The notes beneath the pieces were generated by a model that was given only the letters and a program-made list of their open reading frames with translations, was not told the DNA's origin and did not search any database. A stretch of DNA of 64,000 nucleotides from Streptomyces sp. DH24. Its GTDB lineage: Bacteria; Actinomycetota; Actinomycetes; Streptomycetales; Streptomycetaceae. Both the position numbers and the translations under genes were made by a program. The stretch is from contig NZ_JARVKW010000012.1 of NCBI RefSeq assembly GCF_029813775.1, positions 107,598 through 171,597 of the forward strand, read 5' to 3'. Position 1 is the stretch's first letter; each line of letters starts with the position of its first letter. This document shows, piece by piece, positions 23,638-32,129 of the stretch.

Positions 23638-25098
23638 ATGTCGTCCTACTTCACCGACCTGGCTCAGCAGTACATCGACGGTGAATGGCGCCCGGGTACC
23701 GGCTCCTGGGACATCATCGACTTCAATCCCTACGACGACGAGAAGCTGGCGTCGATCACGATAGCCACGGTCGACGAGGTCGACGAGGCGTACCGGGTGG
23801 CGGCCCGCGCCCAGAAGGAGTGGGCGAAGGTCAACCCCTACGCTCGCCGGACGGTGTTCGAGAAGGCGCTGCGGCTGATCGAGGAGCGCGAGCAGGAGAT
23901 CGCCGAGGTGCTCGTCACCGAGCTCGGCAGCACGGTCGGCAAGGCCTACTTCGAGCTGCACCTCGCCAAGGAGTTCATGCGCGAGGCGATCCACGTGGCG
24001 CTGCGCCCCGAGGGCCGGATCATCCCCTCGCCGATCGACGGCAAGGAGAACCGCGTCTACCGCGTCCCGGTCGGCGTCGTCGGCGTGATCAGCCCGTTCA
24101 ACGTGCCCTTCCTGCTGTCGCTCAAGTCGGTCGCCCCGGCGCTCGCGCTCGGCAACGCCGTGGTCCTCAAGCCGCACCAGAACACCCCGATCGCCGGCGG
24201 CACCCTGCTCGCGAAGATCTTCGAGGACGCGGGCCTGCCCGCCGGTCTGCTCAACGTCGTCGTCACGGACATCGCCGAGATCGGCGACGCCTTCCTCGAA
24301 CACCCGGTGCCCAAGGTCATCTCGTTCACCGGCTCCGACAAGGTCGGCCGGCACGTCGCCACCGTCTGCGCCAGGAACTTCAAGCGCTCGGTGCTCGAAC
24401 TGGGCGGCAACAGCGCCCTGGTGGTCCTGGACGATGCGGACCTCGACTACGCGGTCGACGCGGCGGTCTTCAGCCGGTTCCTGCACCAGGGGCAGGTCTG
24501 CATGGCCGCCAACCGGGTCCTGGTGGACGCGTCCGTCGCGGACGAGTTCACCGAGAAGTTCGTCGCCAAGGTCAAGACCCTCAAGACCGGTGACCCGCGC
24601 GACCCGGAGACCGTCATCGGCCCGGTGATCAACTCCTCGCAGGCCGACGCCCTCTCGGGCGTCGTCGAGCAGGCCGTCGCCGAGGGCGCCACGGCCCTGC
24701 TGCGCGGCACGGCCACCGACAACCTGGTCGAGCCGTCCGTCCTCACCGGCATCGCCGCCGACTCGGCGCTGCTCCAGCAGGAGGTCTTCGGACCGGTCGC
24801 CTTCCTCATCCCGTTCGACGGCGAGGAGGAGGCGGTACGCATCGTCAACGACACCCGGTACGGGCTGAGCGGCGCCGTCCACACCGGTGACATCGAGCGC
24901 GGTGTGAACTTCGCCAAGCAGATCGACACGGGCATGTTCCACGTGAACGACGCCACCGTGCACGACGAGCCGATCGTGCCCTTCGGCGGCGAGAAGCACT
25001 CCGGTGTCGGCCGCCTCAATGGCGAGGCGACGCTGGAGGCGTTCACGACGCAGAAGTGGATCTCCGTGCAGCACGGCCGCAGCGCGTTCCCGTTCTGA
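23638..25098 (+). CDS. NAD(P)-dependent aldehyde dehydrogenase
   Basis: A 486-residue enzyme of the ALDH superfamily that oxidises an aldehyde to a carboxylate. The catalytic cysteine is in GQVCMAANR (Cys288) and the general-base glutamate in LELGGNS (Glu254). The cofactor-binding ISPFNVPF and FTGSDKVG segments are intact. The sequence resembles the benzaldehyde/vanillin dehydrogenase branch (HQGQVCMAANR, QEVFGPVAFLIPF), but substrate choice is not readable. ATG 23638 is preceded by GAGGGA. A second ATG four codons upstream is less well placed. It follows the XRE regulator by 88 bases and shares a promoter-like element with the DUF397 gene, so local control is possible. Confidence 0.92.
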   Translation: MSSYFTDLAQQYIDGEWRPGTGSWDIIDFNPYDDEKLASITIATVDEVDEAYRVAARAQKEWAKVNPYARRTVFEKALRLIEEREQEIAEVLVTELGSTVGKAYFELHLAKEFMREAIHVALRPEGRIIPSPIDGKENRVYRVPVGVVGVISPFNVPFLLSLKSVAPALALGNAVVLKPHQNTPIAGGTLLAKIFEDAGLPAGLLNVVVTDIAEIGDAFLEHPVPKVISFTGSDKVGRHVATVCARNFKRSVLELGGNSALVVLDDADLDYAVDAAVFSRFLHQGQVCMAANRVLVDASVADEFTEKFVAKVKTLKTGDPRDPETVIGPVINSSQADALSGVVEQAVAEGATALLRGTATDNLVEPSVLTGIAADSALLQQEVFGPVAFLIPFDGEEEAVRIVNDTRYGLSGAVHTGDIERGVNFAKQIDTGMFHVNDATVHDEPIVPFGGEKHSGVGRLNGEATLEAFTTQKWISVQHGRSAFPF

Positions 25099-25118
25099 GC
25101 GCCAGTTACGTCAGCACC

Positions 25119-25157
25119 ACGGGCCGTCGAGGACAGGATCTGACCTCGATGGCCCGT
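25119..25157 (+). terminator. Terminator behind aldehyde dehydrogenase
   Basis: The arms 25119-25132 and 25144-25157 form a 14-bp stem (ACGGGCCgTCGAGG with CCTCGAtGGCCCGT) with one G-T pair and an 11-base loop. Confidence 0.7.
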
Positions 25158-25212
25158 AGCTTCGTCGGTGTCAGGCAAGAGGTGCCGGATTCCGACGAAA
25201 GGCAGGCCGGTC

Positions 25213-25761
25213 ATGGTCACTCACGTTCCCGCGGAGGCCCACGGCGACGAGCGGGGCGCGCTGCTCTCCTTCCTCGCCGAGCAGCGCGGCGCGATCCGCC
25301 GTGCCGCACTGGGACTGACCGACGAGCAGGCCTCGGCCACGCCCAGCGCCAGTGAGCTGTCCCTGGGCGGGCTGGTCAAGCACGTCGCCGAGGTCGAGCA
25401 GGGCTGGCTGGCCCGCGCCAGGGGCGAGGAGCCGGCCGTCCGGCGCGACCCGTCGAACTGGCACGAGTGCTTCCGGCTGATGGAGGGCGAGACCCTTCAG
25501 GACCGGCTCGCGTACTGGGAGAAGGTCGCTGCGGAGACGGAGGCGTACGTCCGCGCGGTGCCGAGTCTCGACGACACCTTCGCGCTGCCCGACCAGCCCT
25601 GGTTCCCGCCCGAGGGCCGCGTCTCCGTGCGCTGGCTGGTCCTGCACCTGATCCGCGAGACGGCCCGGCACGCCGGTCACGCCGACATCGTCCGCGAGTC
25701 CCTGGACGGCAAGACCGCCTTCGAACTGGTCGCGATGGAGCAGGGCACATCCTGGGGGTGA
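25213..25761 (+). CDS. DinB/DUF664-family protein
   Basis: A 182-residue four-helix-bundle protein of the DinB (DUF664) group. The three histidines that normally bind a metal appear in LVKHVAEVEQGW and ETARHAGHADIV. Some members are thiol-dependent S-transferases using mycothiol or bacillithiol, and the role here is unproven. I chose ATG 25213, because further upstream the frame runs through the terminator hairpin. Only a weak AAGG lies upstream. It is followed by a separately promoted PadR gene. Confidence 0.8.
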   Translation: MVTHVPAEAHGDERGALLSFLAEQRGAIRRAALGLTDEQASATPSASELSLGGLVKHVAEVEQGWLARARGEEPAVRRDPSNWHECFRLMEGETLQDRLAYWEKVAAETEAYVRAVPSLDDTFALPDQPWFPPEGRVSVRWLVLHLIRETARHAGHADIVRESLDGKTAFELVAMEQGTSWG

Positions 25762-25787
25762 TGTCCAGGCGACGGGGCCGCGCGGCC

Positions 25788-25800
25788 TAATGTGGACGGC
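25788..25800 (+). promoter_or_regulatory. -10 box for a near-leaderless PadR start
   Basis: TAATGT (25788-25793) lies seven bases before ATG 25801, and there is no Shine-Dalgarno. Confidence 0.4.
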
Positions 25801-26442
25801 ATGTCAGCGATCCGTCTCCTCGTGCTCGGCGCGGTGCGCCAGCACGGGAGGGCCCACGGCTATCAGGTGCGCAACGACCTGGAGTACTGGGGCGCGCACG
25901 AGTGGTCCAGCGCCAAGCCCGGCTCGATCTACCACGCCCTGAAGCAGATGGCGAAGCAAGGGCTGCTGCACGCGCACGAGATCGCGCCGTCCACCGCCGG
26001 CGGGCCGCCGCGCACCGAGTACGAGATCACGCCGGCGGGCGACGAGGAGTTCTTCACGCTGCTGCGCGAGGCCCTTGTCGCCCACGACGAGAAGACGGAC
26101 GTGAAGTCCGCGGCCGTCGGCTTCATCGTCGACCTGCCCAGGGACGAGGCGGTGGCGCTCCTGAAGGAGCGGACCCGGCGCATCGCGGAGTGGCGGGCCG
26201 CCGTCACCGAGCACTACGTGCCCGACAGCGGCCCCGAACAGCTGGGCCACATCGGGGAGATCATGAACCTCTGGGTCCACACGGCCGACGCCGAGGCCGA
26301 GTGGGCCCGGGGACTGATCGGGCGGATCGAGGGCGGGGCGTACACCTTCGCGGGGGAGGGCGAGCCGTTCGTCGGGGTGCTCCGGGAGGGCGAGGAGAAC
26401 CCGTACGCGACGCCGGAACGGCATCCCGGGGACGACCGCTAA
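25801..26442 (+). CDS. PadR-family transcriptional regulator
   Basis: A 213-residue PadR protein. A winged helix occupies about residues 3-85 (LLVLGAVRQHGRAHGYQVRNDL, KPGSIYHALKQMAKQGLL, RTEYEITPAGDEEF), followed by a long C-terminal helical dimerisation domain. PadR proteins next to ABC exporters usually repress them until a drug-like ligand binds. Two palindromes (26440-26455 and 26487-26502) flank the promoter of the adjacent exporter and are the natural targets. The start ATG 25801 seems nearly leaderless. The stop TAA is the first part of the first palindrome. Confidence 0.9.
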   Translation: MSAIRLLVLGAVRQHGRAHGYQVRNDLEYWGAHEWSSAKPGSIYHALKQMAKQGLLHAHEIAPSTAGGPPRTEYEITPAGDEEFFTLLREALVAHDEKTDVKSAAVGFIVDLPRDEAVALLKERTRRIAEWRAAVTEHYVPDSGPEQLGHIGEIMNLWVHTADAEAEWARGLIGRIEGGAYTFAGEGEPFVGVLREGEENPYATPERHPGDDR

Positions 26443-26502
26443 TCAAGTTTGACTAACCGCAGGTGCGGAGTTACCTTTCGGGCAAGTAGTCAAGTTTGAC
26501 TA
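26440..26502 (+). promoter_or_regulatory. Exporter promoter flanked by twin PadR-type operators
   Basis: Site 1 is TAATCAAgtTTGACTA (26440-26455) and site 2 is TAGTCAAgtTTGACTA (26487-26502, perfect 7-bp arms). Centres are 47 bp apart. Site 1 contains the -35 TTGACT (26449-26454), followed after exactly 17 bases by the -10 TACCTT (26472-26477). Site 2 lies just past the predicted +1. A dimer on each site would block the promoter from both sides. Confidence 0.8.
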
Positions 26503-26516
26503 ACGAGGGAGAATCT

Positions 26517-27488
26517 GTGGCCGACGCGGTGATCACCGTCGAAGGGGCACGCAAGAGGTACGGCGGCAAAGCGGGCAGGGACGCGCTGGACGGGCTCGAC
26601 CTGCGCGTCGCGCGCGGCACGGTGCACGGCGTGCTGGGACCCAACGGCGCGGGCAAGACGACCCTGGTCCGGGTCCTGGCCACCCTGCTGCGGCCCGACG
26701 CGGGCCGGGTCGAGGTGGCAGGGCACGACGTCGTGAGCGAGGCCTACGCCGTGCGCCTGAGGATCGGTCTGCTCGGCCAGCACGCCGCGCTCGACGAAGG
26801 GCTCGGAGGCCGGCAGAACCTGGAGCTGTTCGGCCGCCTCCACCACCTGGGCGCCCGCCACGCGCGCGTGCGCGCCGGCGAACTGCTGGAGCGCTTCGGC
26901 CTGACCGACACCGGGCGCAAGCCCGTGAAGCAGTACAGCGGCGGCATGCGGCGCCGCCTCGACCTGGCCGCGTCCCTGATCACCGAACCGGAGGTGCTGT
27001 TCCTGGACGAACCCACGACCGGCCTCGACCCGCGTGGCCGCGCCGAGGTGTGGGCCGCGGTCCGCTCCCTGGTCGGCGGCGGTACGACGGTCCTGCTCAC
27101 CACGCAGTACCTGGAGGAGGCCGACCAGCTCGCCGACCGCGTCTCGCTCGTCGACGCCGGCCGGGTCGTCGCCGAGGGCACACCGGACGGCCTCAAGTCC
27201 CGCCTCGGCGCCGACCGCATCGACGTCGTCCTGCGCGACGCGGGACAGCTCGGCGCCGCCGTCGCCCTGCTGCCCGTACCGAAGGACGAGGTGTCCGTGG
27301 ACGCCGACCGCCGCCTGCTCAGCGCCCCCGTCACCGACCGCATGACGGCGCTGGCCGGCGTCGTACGCGCCCTTGAGGAGGCCGGCATCGACGCCGAGGA
27401 CATCGCGCTGCGCCGGCCGACGCTGGACGAGGTGTTCCTGCGGCTGACCGGAAACGACGAGCACGCACGCGTGAAGGAGGCCGCATGA
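26517..27488 (+). CDS. ABC transporter ATP-binding protein, DrrA (daunorubicin resistance) type
   Basis: A 323-residue ATPase subunit with Walker [10 protein letters not shown], signature [11 protein letters not shown] and Walker [12 protein letters not shown]. It also has the C-terminal extension of the DrrA family ([14 protein letters not shown] at the end). It energises drug efflux with the downstream permease. GTG 26517 has GAGGGAG (26505-26511) five bases upstream. Its stop overlaps the permease start by 4 bases (ATGA), so translation is coupled. It is probably repressed by the adjacent PadR. Confidence 0.92.
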   Translation: MADAVITVEGARKRYGGKAGRDALDGLDLRVARGTVHGVLGPNGAGKTTLVRVLATLLRPDAGRVEVAGHDVVSEAYAVRLRIGLLGQHAALDEGLGGRQNLELFGRLHHLGARHARVRAGELLERFGLTDTGRKPVKQYSGGMRRRLDLAASLITEPEVLFLDEPTTGLDPRGRAEVWAAVRSLVGGGTTVLLTTQYLEEADQLADRVSLVDAGRVVAEGTPDGLKSRLGADRIDVVLRDAGQLGAAVALLPVPKDEVSVDADRRLLSAPVTDRMTALAGVVRALEEAGIDAEDIALRRPTLDEVFLRLTGNDEHARVKEAA

Positions 27489-28246
27489 CCGCGCACGCCC
27501 TGACCGACTCCTGGACCATGACCCGCCGTGAACTCGCCCACTGGGCACGGCAGCCGGTGCAGGTGCTGGTCGGCCTCGTCTTCCCCGTGATGCTGCTGCT
27601 GATGTTCGGCCACCTGGTCGGCGGCGGACGCGGCGTCGACGGCGACTACGTCGACTACCTGGTGCCCGGCATGCTGGCGCTGACCATGGCGTTCGGGCTG
27701 GAAGGGACCATGCTGGCGGTCACGCAGGACCTCAACAAGGGCGTGATCGACCGGTTCCGGTCCCTGCCCATGGCCAACGGGGCCGTCCTGGTGGGCCGTT
27801 CGGCGGCCGACATGCTCCAGTCCGCGCTCGCGCTGGCGGCGATGATCGCCGTCGGGTACGCGATCGGCTGGCGGGCCGGCGGCGGACTCGGGGCCTTCCT
27901 GGGGGCCGTCGGCCTGCTGCTGCTGTTCCGGTTCGCCATGCTGTGGATCGGCATCCACCTGGCCCTGGTGGCGGGCAGGCCCGAACTCGTCCAGGCCGTG
28001 CAGATCCTCATCTGGCCGGTCGGCTTCCTGTCCAACGCGTTCGCCGCACCCGAGTCCATGCCGGACTGGCTCGGCACGGCCGTCCAGTGGAACCCGATGT
28101 CCCAGACGGCGACGGCCGTACGGGACCTGTTCGCCGGCCCCGGGGGAGAATCCGGCCACGTCTGGGCGGCGGTCGCCTGGCCGCTCGTCCTGCTGGCGGT
28201 GTTCTTCCCCCTTGCGGTCCGCCGGTTCGCCCGGCTGAGCCGTTAG
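27485..28246 (+). CDS. ABC-2 type permease, DrrB type
   Basis: A 253-residue membrane protein with about six transmembrane segments and the ABC-2 signature region ([20 protein letters not shown], then [13 protein letters not shown]). It is the membrane partner of the DrrA-like ATPase. It starts inside the ATPase stop codon. The cargo is unknown. Location next to a PadR gene and immediately before tipA suggests a drug-responsive region. Confidence 0.92.
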   Translation: MTAHALTDSWTMTRRELAHWARQPVQVLVGLVFPVMLLLMFGHLVGGGRGVDGDYVDYLVPGMLALTMAFGLEGTMLAVTQDLNKGVIDRFRSLPMANGAVLVGRSAADMLQSALALAAMIAVGYAIGWRAGGGLGAFLGAVGLLLLFRFAMLWIGIHLALVAGRPELVQAVQILIWPVGFLSNAFAAPESMPDWLGTAVQWNPMSQTATAVRDLFAGPGGESGHVWAAVAWPLVLLAVFFPLAVRRFARLSR

Positions 28247-28258
28247 GACGCTTCCGGC

Positions 28259-28289
28259 TTGCACCTCACGCGGCGTGAGGCCTCAGCCT
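28259..28289 (+). promoter_or_regulatory. tipA promoter with MerR-type palindrome
   Basis: The -35 TTGCAC (28259-28264) and -10 CAGCCT (28284-28289) are 19 bases apart, the overlong spacer that MerR activators correct by twisting DNA. The spacer contains the perfect palindrome CCTCACGCgGCGTGAGG (28264-28280). This is the layout of the known S. lividans tipA promoter, which TipAL activates with thiostrepton-like antibiotics. Confidence 0.92.
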
Positions 28290-28317
28290 TGAGGGCGTCA
28301 ACCCGAAGGGAGCGGAA

Positions 28318-29079
28318 GTGAGCTATTCGGTGGGCCAGGTGGCCGGGTTCGCCGGCGTGACCGTGCGCACGCTGCACCACTACGACGACATCGGCCTGCT
28401 CGCCCCGAGCGAGCGCAGCCACGCGGGGCACCGGCGCTACAGCGACGCCGACCTCGACCGGCTGCAGCAGATCCTGTTCTACCGCGAGCTCGGCTTCCCG
28501 CTCGACGAGGTCGCCGCCCTGCTCGACGACCCGGACGCGGACCCGCGCGCGCACCTGCGCCGCCAGCACGACCTGCTGACCGCCCGGATCGAGAAGCTGC
28601 GGAAGATGGCGGCGGCCGTGGAGCACGCCATGGAGGCACGCAAGATGGGGATCAACCTCACGCCGGAGGAGAAGTTCGAGGTGTTCGGCGACTTCGACCC
28701 GGATCAGTACGAGGACGAGGTGCGCGAACGCTGGGGCGGCACCGACGCCTACCGGCAGTCCCGGGAGCGGACCGCCTCGTACACCAAGGACGACTGGAAA
28801 CGCGCCACCGAGCAGTTCGACGCGATCCACCGCCGCATGGCCGGCCTGATGGCGGCCGGCACCCCGGCCGACTCCGAGGAGGCCATGGACACCGCCGAGG
28901 AACACCGCCGCTTCATCTCGGGCACGTACTACGACTGCTCGCACGAGATGCACACCTGCCTCGGCGACATGTACGTCTCCGACCCGCGGTTCACCGCGAC
29001 CTACGACAGGATCCGCCCGGGTCTCGCGGTCTACCTGCGGGACGCCATCACCGCCAACGCCGCCCGGCGCACGGCGTAA
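28318..29079 (+). CDS. tipA: TipAL, MerR-family thiopeptide-induced regulator
   Basis: A 253-residue protein, the same length as S. lividans TipAL. The N-terminal MerR HTH (SVGQVAGFAGVTVRTLHHYD) is followed by a dimerisation coiled coil and the TipAS ligand domain. The two cysteines that capture thiostrepton-type dehydroalanine antibiotics in S. lividans (Cys207 and Cys214) fall at exactly 207 and 214 here (YYDCSHEMHTCLG). It activates its own promoter through the palindrome at 28264-28280. GTG 28318 is preceded by AAGGGAG. An internal start gives TipAS (28645). A 12-bp hairpin ends the unit. Confidence 0.95.
   Translation: MSYSVGQVAGFAGVTVRTLHHYDDIGLLAPSERSHAGHRRYSDADLDRLQQILFYRELGFPLDEVAALLDDPDADPRAHLRRQHDLLTARIEKLRKMAAAVEHAMEARKMGINLTPEEKFEVFGDFDPDQYEDEVRERWGGTDAYRQSRERTASYTKDDWKRATEQFDAIHRRMAGLMAAGTPADSEEAMDTAEEHRRFISGTYYDCSHEMHTCLGDMYVSDPRFTATYDRIRPGLAVYLRDAITANAARRTA
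28645..29079 (+). CDS. tipA: TipAS, internal-start drug-binding form of TipA
   Basis: ATG 28645 is codon 110 of tipA, the same position as the TipAS start in S. lividans, and GGAGG lies nine bases upstream. The product (144 residues, MGINLTPEEKFEVFGDF onward) has only the ligand-binding domain. In S. lividans it is made in large excess and sequesters thiopeptides. In-frame internal translation is inferred from the conserved position and ribosome site. Confidence 0.8.
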   Translation: MGINLTPEEKFEVFGDFDPDQYEDEVRERWGGTDAYRQSRERTASYTKDDWKRATEQFDAIHRRMAGLMAAGTPADSEEAMDTAEEHRRFISGTYYDCSHEMHTCLGDMYVSDPRFTATYDRIRPGLAVYLRDAITANAARRTA

Positions 29080-29102
29080 AACCGGCGCTCCGGGTGTGCC
29101 CC

Positions 29103-29142
29103 GCCCGGCCCAGGACCAGCACGGCTTTGGCCTGGGCCGGGC
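29103..29142 (+). terminator. tipA terminator
   Basis: GCCCGGCCCAGG (29103-29114) and CCTGGGCCGGGC (29131-29142) are perfect 12-bp arms with a 16-base loop. They begin 23 bases after the tipA stop. Confidence 0.8.
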
Positions 29143-29248
29143 ACAGGGCATTCTGGGGAGCCCCTTGGAACCTGGGTCGCGACGGCTGCGTTGATACTTT
29201 TGGGCAGCCAGCCCCAGCCCGTACCTCAGCAGCAGGAGCCACATTCCC

Positions 29249-30202
29249 GTGACCACGCTTGCGCTCGGCCCCGAGTGGCTCAGCCCCGACTACCTGATCT
29301 CGACCTTCAGCCTCCCCGGCATCCTGCTGATCGTCTTCGCCGAGTCGGGTCTCTTCGCCTTCCTGCCCGGCGACTCGCTGCTGTTCACGGCGGGCCTCTT
29401 CGTGGCCCAGGGCGAGTACATCACCCAGCCGCTGTGGCTGGTGTGCTTCCTCATCGTCCTGGCCGCCGTCATCGGCGACCAGGTCGGGTACATGATCGGC
29501 AAGTTCTTCGGCCCGCGACTCTTCAACAGGCCCAACTCCAGGCTGTTCAAGCAGGAGAACCTGGAGAAGGCCCACGAGTTCATGGAGAAGTACGGCCCGA
29601 AGGCCATCGTGCTGGCCCGCTTCGTGCCCATCGTGCGGACCTTCGCGCCGATCGTCGCGGGCGCCGGCCGCATGAAGTACCGCACGTTCATCACGTACAA
29701 CATCATCGGCGGCATCGCCTGGGGCACGGGCGTCACGGTCGCCGGCTACTGGCTGGGCCAGATCGAGCTCATCCGGACGAACGTCGAGGCGATCCTCGTC
29801 CTGATCGTCGTGCTCTCGGTCGTCCCGATCATCGTCGAGTACCTGCGCGAGCGCGGCAAGAAGAAGCGCGCCGCCGCCGAGGCCCCGGCCGCCGCCCCGT
29901 ACCAGGCCGCCGCCCAGCAGCAGCCCCCGATGATGGATGACGCCACGACGCAGCTGCGCGCCGTCCCCCCGGCCCACCAGGACCCGTACGCCCGGCAGCC
30001 GCAGCAGCACCAGCCGCAGCGGCACCAGCCTCACCCGCAGCAGCCCCAGCACCCGCAGCAGCCGTACGACCAGCAGTACTACGGCCAGCAGCCTCAGCAG
30101 GCCCACCAGGCCCAGCAGCCCCAGCAGCAGCCGTACGCCCCCCAGTACCCGCAGGGCTACGGCGGGCAGAACGGCCAGTACCCGTACAACGAGGGGTACT
30201 GA
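29249..30202 (+). CDS. DedA-family membrane protein with Gln/Pro/Tyr-rich tail
   Basis: A 317-residue protein. The first 200 or so residues are a DedA/SNARE-associated domain (FAESGLFAFLPGDSLLFTAGL, KYGPKAIVLARFVPIVRTFAPIVAGAGRM) with about five membrane segments. Members of the family act in membrane lipid recycling (undecaprenyl-phosphate or phospholipid flipping) and proton homeostasis. After the basic stop ERGKKKR, a tail of about 110 residues is almost wholly Gln, Pro, Tyr, His and Ala and should be disordered in the cytoplasm. GTG 29249 has CAGGAG about ten bases upstream. It is convergent with the ThrE gene. Confidence 0.88.
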   Translation: MTTLALGPEWLSPDYLISTFSLPGILLIVFAESGLFAFLPGDSLLFTAGLFVAQGEYITQPLWLVCFLIVLAAVIGDQVGYMIGKFFGPRLFNRPNSRLFKQENLEKAHEFMEKYGPKAIVLARFVPIVRTFAPIVAGAGRMKYRTFITYNIIGGIAWGTGVTVAGYWLGQIELIRTNVEAILVLIVVLSVVPIIVEYLRERGKKKRAAAEAPAAAPYQAAAQQQPPMMDDATTQLRAVPPAHQDPYARQPQQHQPQRHQPHPQQPQHPQQPYDQQYYGQQPQQAHQAQQPQQQPYAPQYPQGYGGQNGQYPYNEGY

Positions 30203-30236
30203 GCAACACCGCGAGCCGGCCGGAGGACCCGAGGCG

Positions 30237-31934
30237 TCAGAAGCCCCGGGTCCGCTTGGCGGCCCGCCGCTGGCCCGCCGAGCCGACCCGCAGGAACAGC
30301 CGGGAGATCTCCGACCCGAGGTTCACCCCGATCGCGATGGCCATGGCCAGCGCCACGGCCTTCGTGATCGACAGCAGCCCCGCGTCCAGCTCGTTCTGCG
30401 AGATCGCCAGCAGACCGAAGTACGTCGCGGAACCCGGCAGGAGCGGTCCGATCGCCGCCGTCGTGTACGGCAGCGCGGAAGCGAACCGGTACCGGGACAG
30501 CAACTGCCCGAACAGCCCCACCAGACCGGCCGCCGCCGCCGTGGAGGCCACCGGCGAGATCCCTCCCGCGTAGTGCATCGCGCCGTACACGGACCACGCG
30601 ACGCCGCCGTTGAGGGTCACCAGCAGCACGGTGGACCGTTCCTGCTGGAGCAGCACCGCGAACGTCAGCGACAGCAGCATCGACGCGCCGATCTGCACCA
30701 GCGGCCGCTCGTAGACGCTCAGCGCCGCGTCCGGATTGAGCTGGGCGCCCAGCTTCACGCCGAAGTACAGCACCACCAGCACGCCGACGACGATGCCGAC
30801 GAAGAAGTACATGACCTCCAGCAGACGGGCCGCGGCGGTGATGTAGAAGCCGGTCAGACCGTCCTGCACGCCCGCCACCAGCGCCCGCCCGGGCAGCAGC
30901 GCGAACAGCCCACCGGTGATGACCGCGGACGCCTTCACGTCCACGTGCGCCAGCGTCAGCGCGATGCCCATCGCGGCCGGCGGCATCGCGGCCACCGTGA
31001 ACTGGTAGAACTCCGGCAGCCCGCGCCCCGCGCACAGCCACGCCAGCCGGTCGCCGAGCATCGCGCCGATCACGGCCGCGACGAACACGATCACATCACC
31101 GCCGACGAGCACGGAGGCCGCCCCCGCGAGCAGTCCGCTCGCCGAGGTCAGCACCCACGTGGGGTAGGGGTGCCGGTTGCGGCGGATCTCCGCCAGCCGC
31201 CGGTAGGCCTCCTCCAGGGAGATGTGGGTCTCCGCGTCGGACAGGTCGTCCACCAGCTGGTACACGGCCGCGAGCCGCGTGTAGTCGGTGCCCCGGCGGC
31301 GCACCGTGCGGGACGCCGTCACCGGGTCGTCCACCAGGGACGGCTGGTGCGAGATCGACAGCAGCGTGAACGTGACGTTCGGCTCGCAGCGGTCCAGGCC
31401 GTAGGAGCGGCACACGGCGAACATCGCCGCCTCCACGTCCTCGGCTCCCTCACCGCCCGCCAGCAGCAGCTCCCCGATACGCAGGGTGAGGTCGAGCACG
31501 CGCGGGACGGCCGGACCGGTGTCGTCCTCCGTCTTGTGCACCAGCTCCGGCGCGGGCCGCTCGGCCACCGGCATGCGCAGCATCGTGCGCATGCGGTCCT
31601 GCCACGGCACGTCCTTGGTGAGGCTGACGACCGGTATGCCGCTCGGCGGGGTGAAGGCGGGCGGGGCGTGCCGGGCGCTGTAGGTGCGCGGCGTGCTGAA
31701 CGCCGAGCCCTCCGACTCGGCCGGCGCCGACACGTCGAGCCCGTCCGGCACGGCGAACTCGGAGGTCACCTCCGACTCCGTGCCGCTGCCCGGGACGGCC
31801 AGACCGTCCGGGATCGCGAACTCCGACGTCGTCGACGACTCGTTGTCGACCGGTGGCACCGCCGGCCCGGAAGGAGGCGTGAAGCTGCTCCTGGCCTCGT
31901 CCGACTGCGGCTTGCGGTCCTCCGCGTCCGTCAC
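30237..31934 (-). CDS. Threonine/serine exporter ThrE family protein
   Basis: A 565-residue membrane protein with both ThrE domains (DUF1212 and the second ThrE domain) and about ten transmembrane segments. The conserved start of the domain, VLDLTLRIGELLLAGGEGAEDVEAAM, is preceded by about 140 disordered residues rich in Pro, Ser and Asp (repeats of SEFAIPDGLAVPGSG type). In Corynebacterium ThrE exports threonine and serine. GTG 31934 has AGGGAGC about 9 bases upstream. A stem GGACCCG/CGGGTCC (30225-30253) at its end may terminate both it and dedA. Confidence 0.85.
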   Translation of the reverse strand: MTDAEDRKPQSDEARSSFTPPSGPAVPPVDNESSTTSEFAIPDGLAVPGSGTESEVTSEFAVPDGLDVSAPAESEGSAFSTPRTYSARHAPPAFTPPSGIPVVSLTKDVPWQDRMRTMLRMPVAERPAPELVHKTEDDTGPAVPRVLDLTLRIGELLLAGGEGAEDVEAAMFAVCRSYGLDRCEPNVTFTLLSISHQPSLVDDPVTASRTVRRRGTDYTRLAAVYQLVDDLSDAETHISLEEAYRRLAEIRRNRHPYPTWVLTSASGLLAGAASVLVGGDVIVFVAAVIGAMLGDRLAWLCAGRGLPEFYQFTVAAMPPAAMGIALTLAHVDVKASAVITGGLFALLPGRALVAGVQDGLTGFYITAAARLLEVMYFFVGIVVGVLVVLYFGVKLGAQLNPDAALSVYERPLVQIGASMLLSLTFAVLLQQERSTVLLVTLNGGVAWSVYGAMHYAGGISPVASTAAAAGLVGLFGQLLSRYRFASALPYTTAAIGPLLPGSATYFGLLAISQNELDAGLLSITKAVALAMAIAIGVNLGSEISRLFLRVGSAGQRRAAKRTRGF

Positions 31935-32077
31935 TTGTGCAGCGCTCCCTGAACGTCACCTCCGGTACGCCTCAGTATGCGCACACGAACGCGACGAGTA
32001 TCACGCGCCTGTGCAGGCGAAACACCGCACGCGTGCCGGACGCGAAAACGGTCCGCACGCGTGTGTGAACGCGAAAC

Positions 32078-32103
32078 GGGCCGCACGCGTGCGCGTGCGG
32101 CCC
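32078..32103 (-). terminator. ppa terminator
   Basis: GGGCCGCACGC (32078-32088) pairs with GCGTGCGGCCC (32093-32103) over 11 bp around a GTGC loop. It lies 27 bases past the end of ppa on the minus strand. Confidence 0.75.
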
Positions 32104-32129
32104 GTCCGGCGGCAGGGGCGTCGGGAGGC

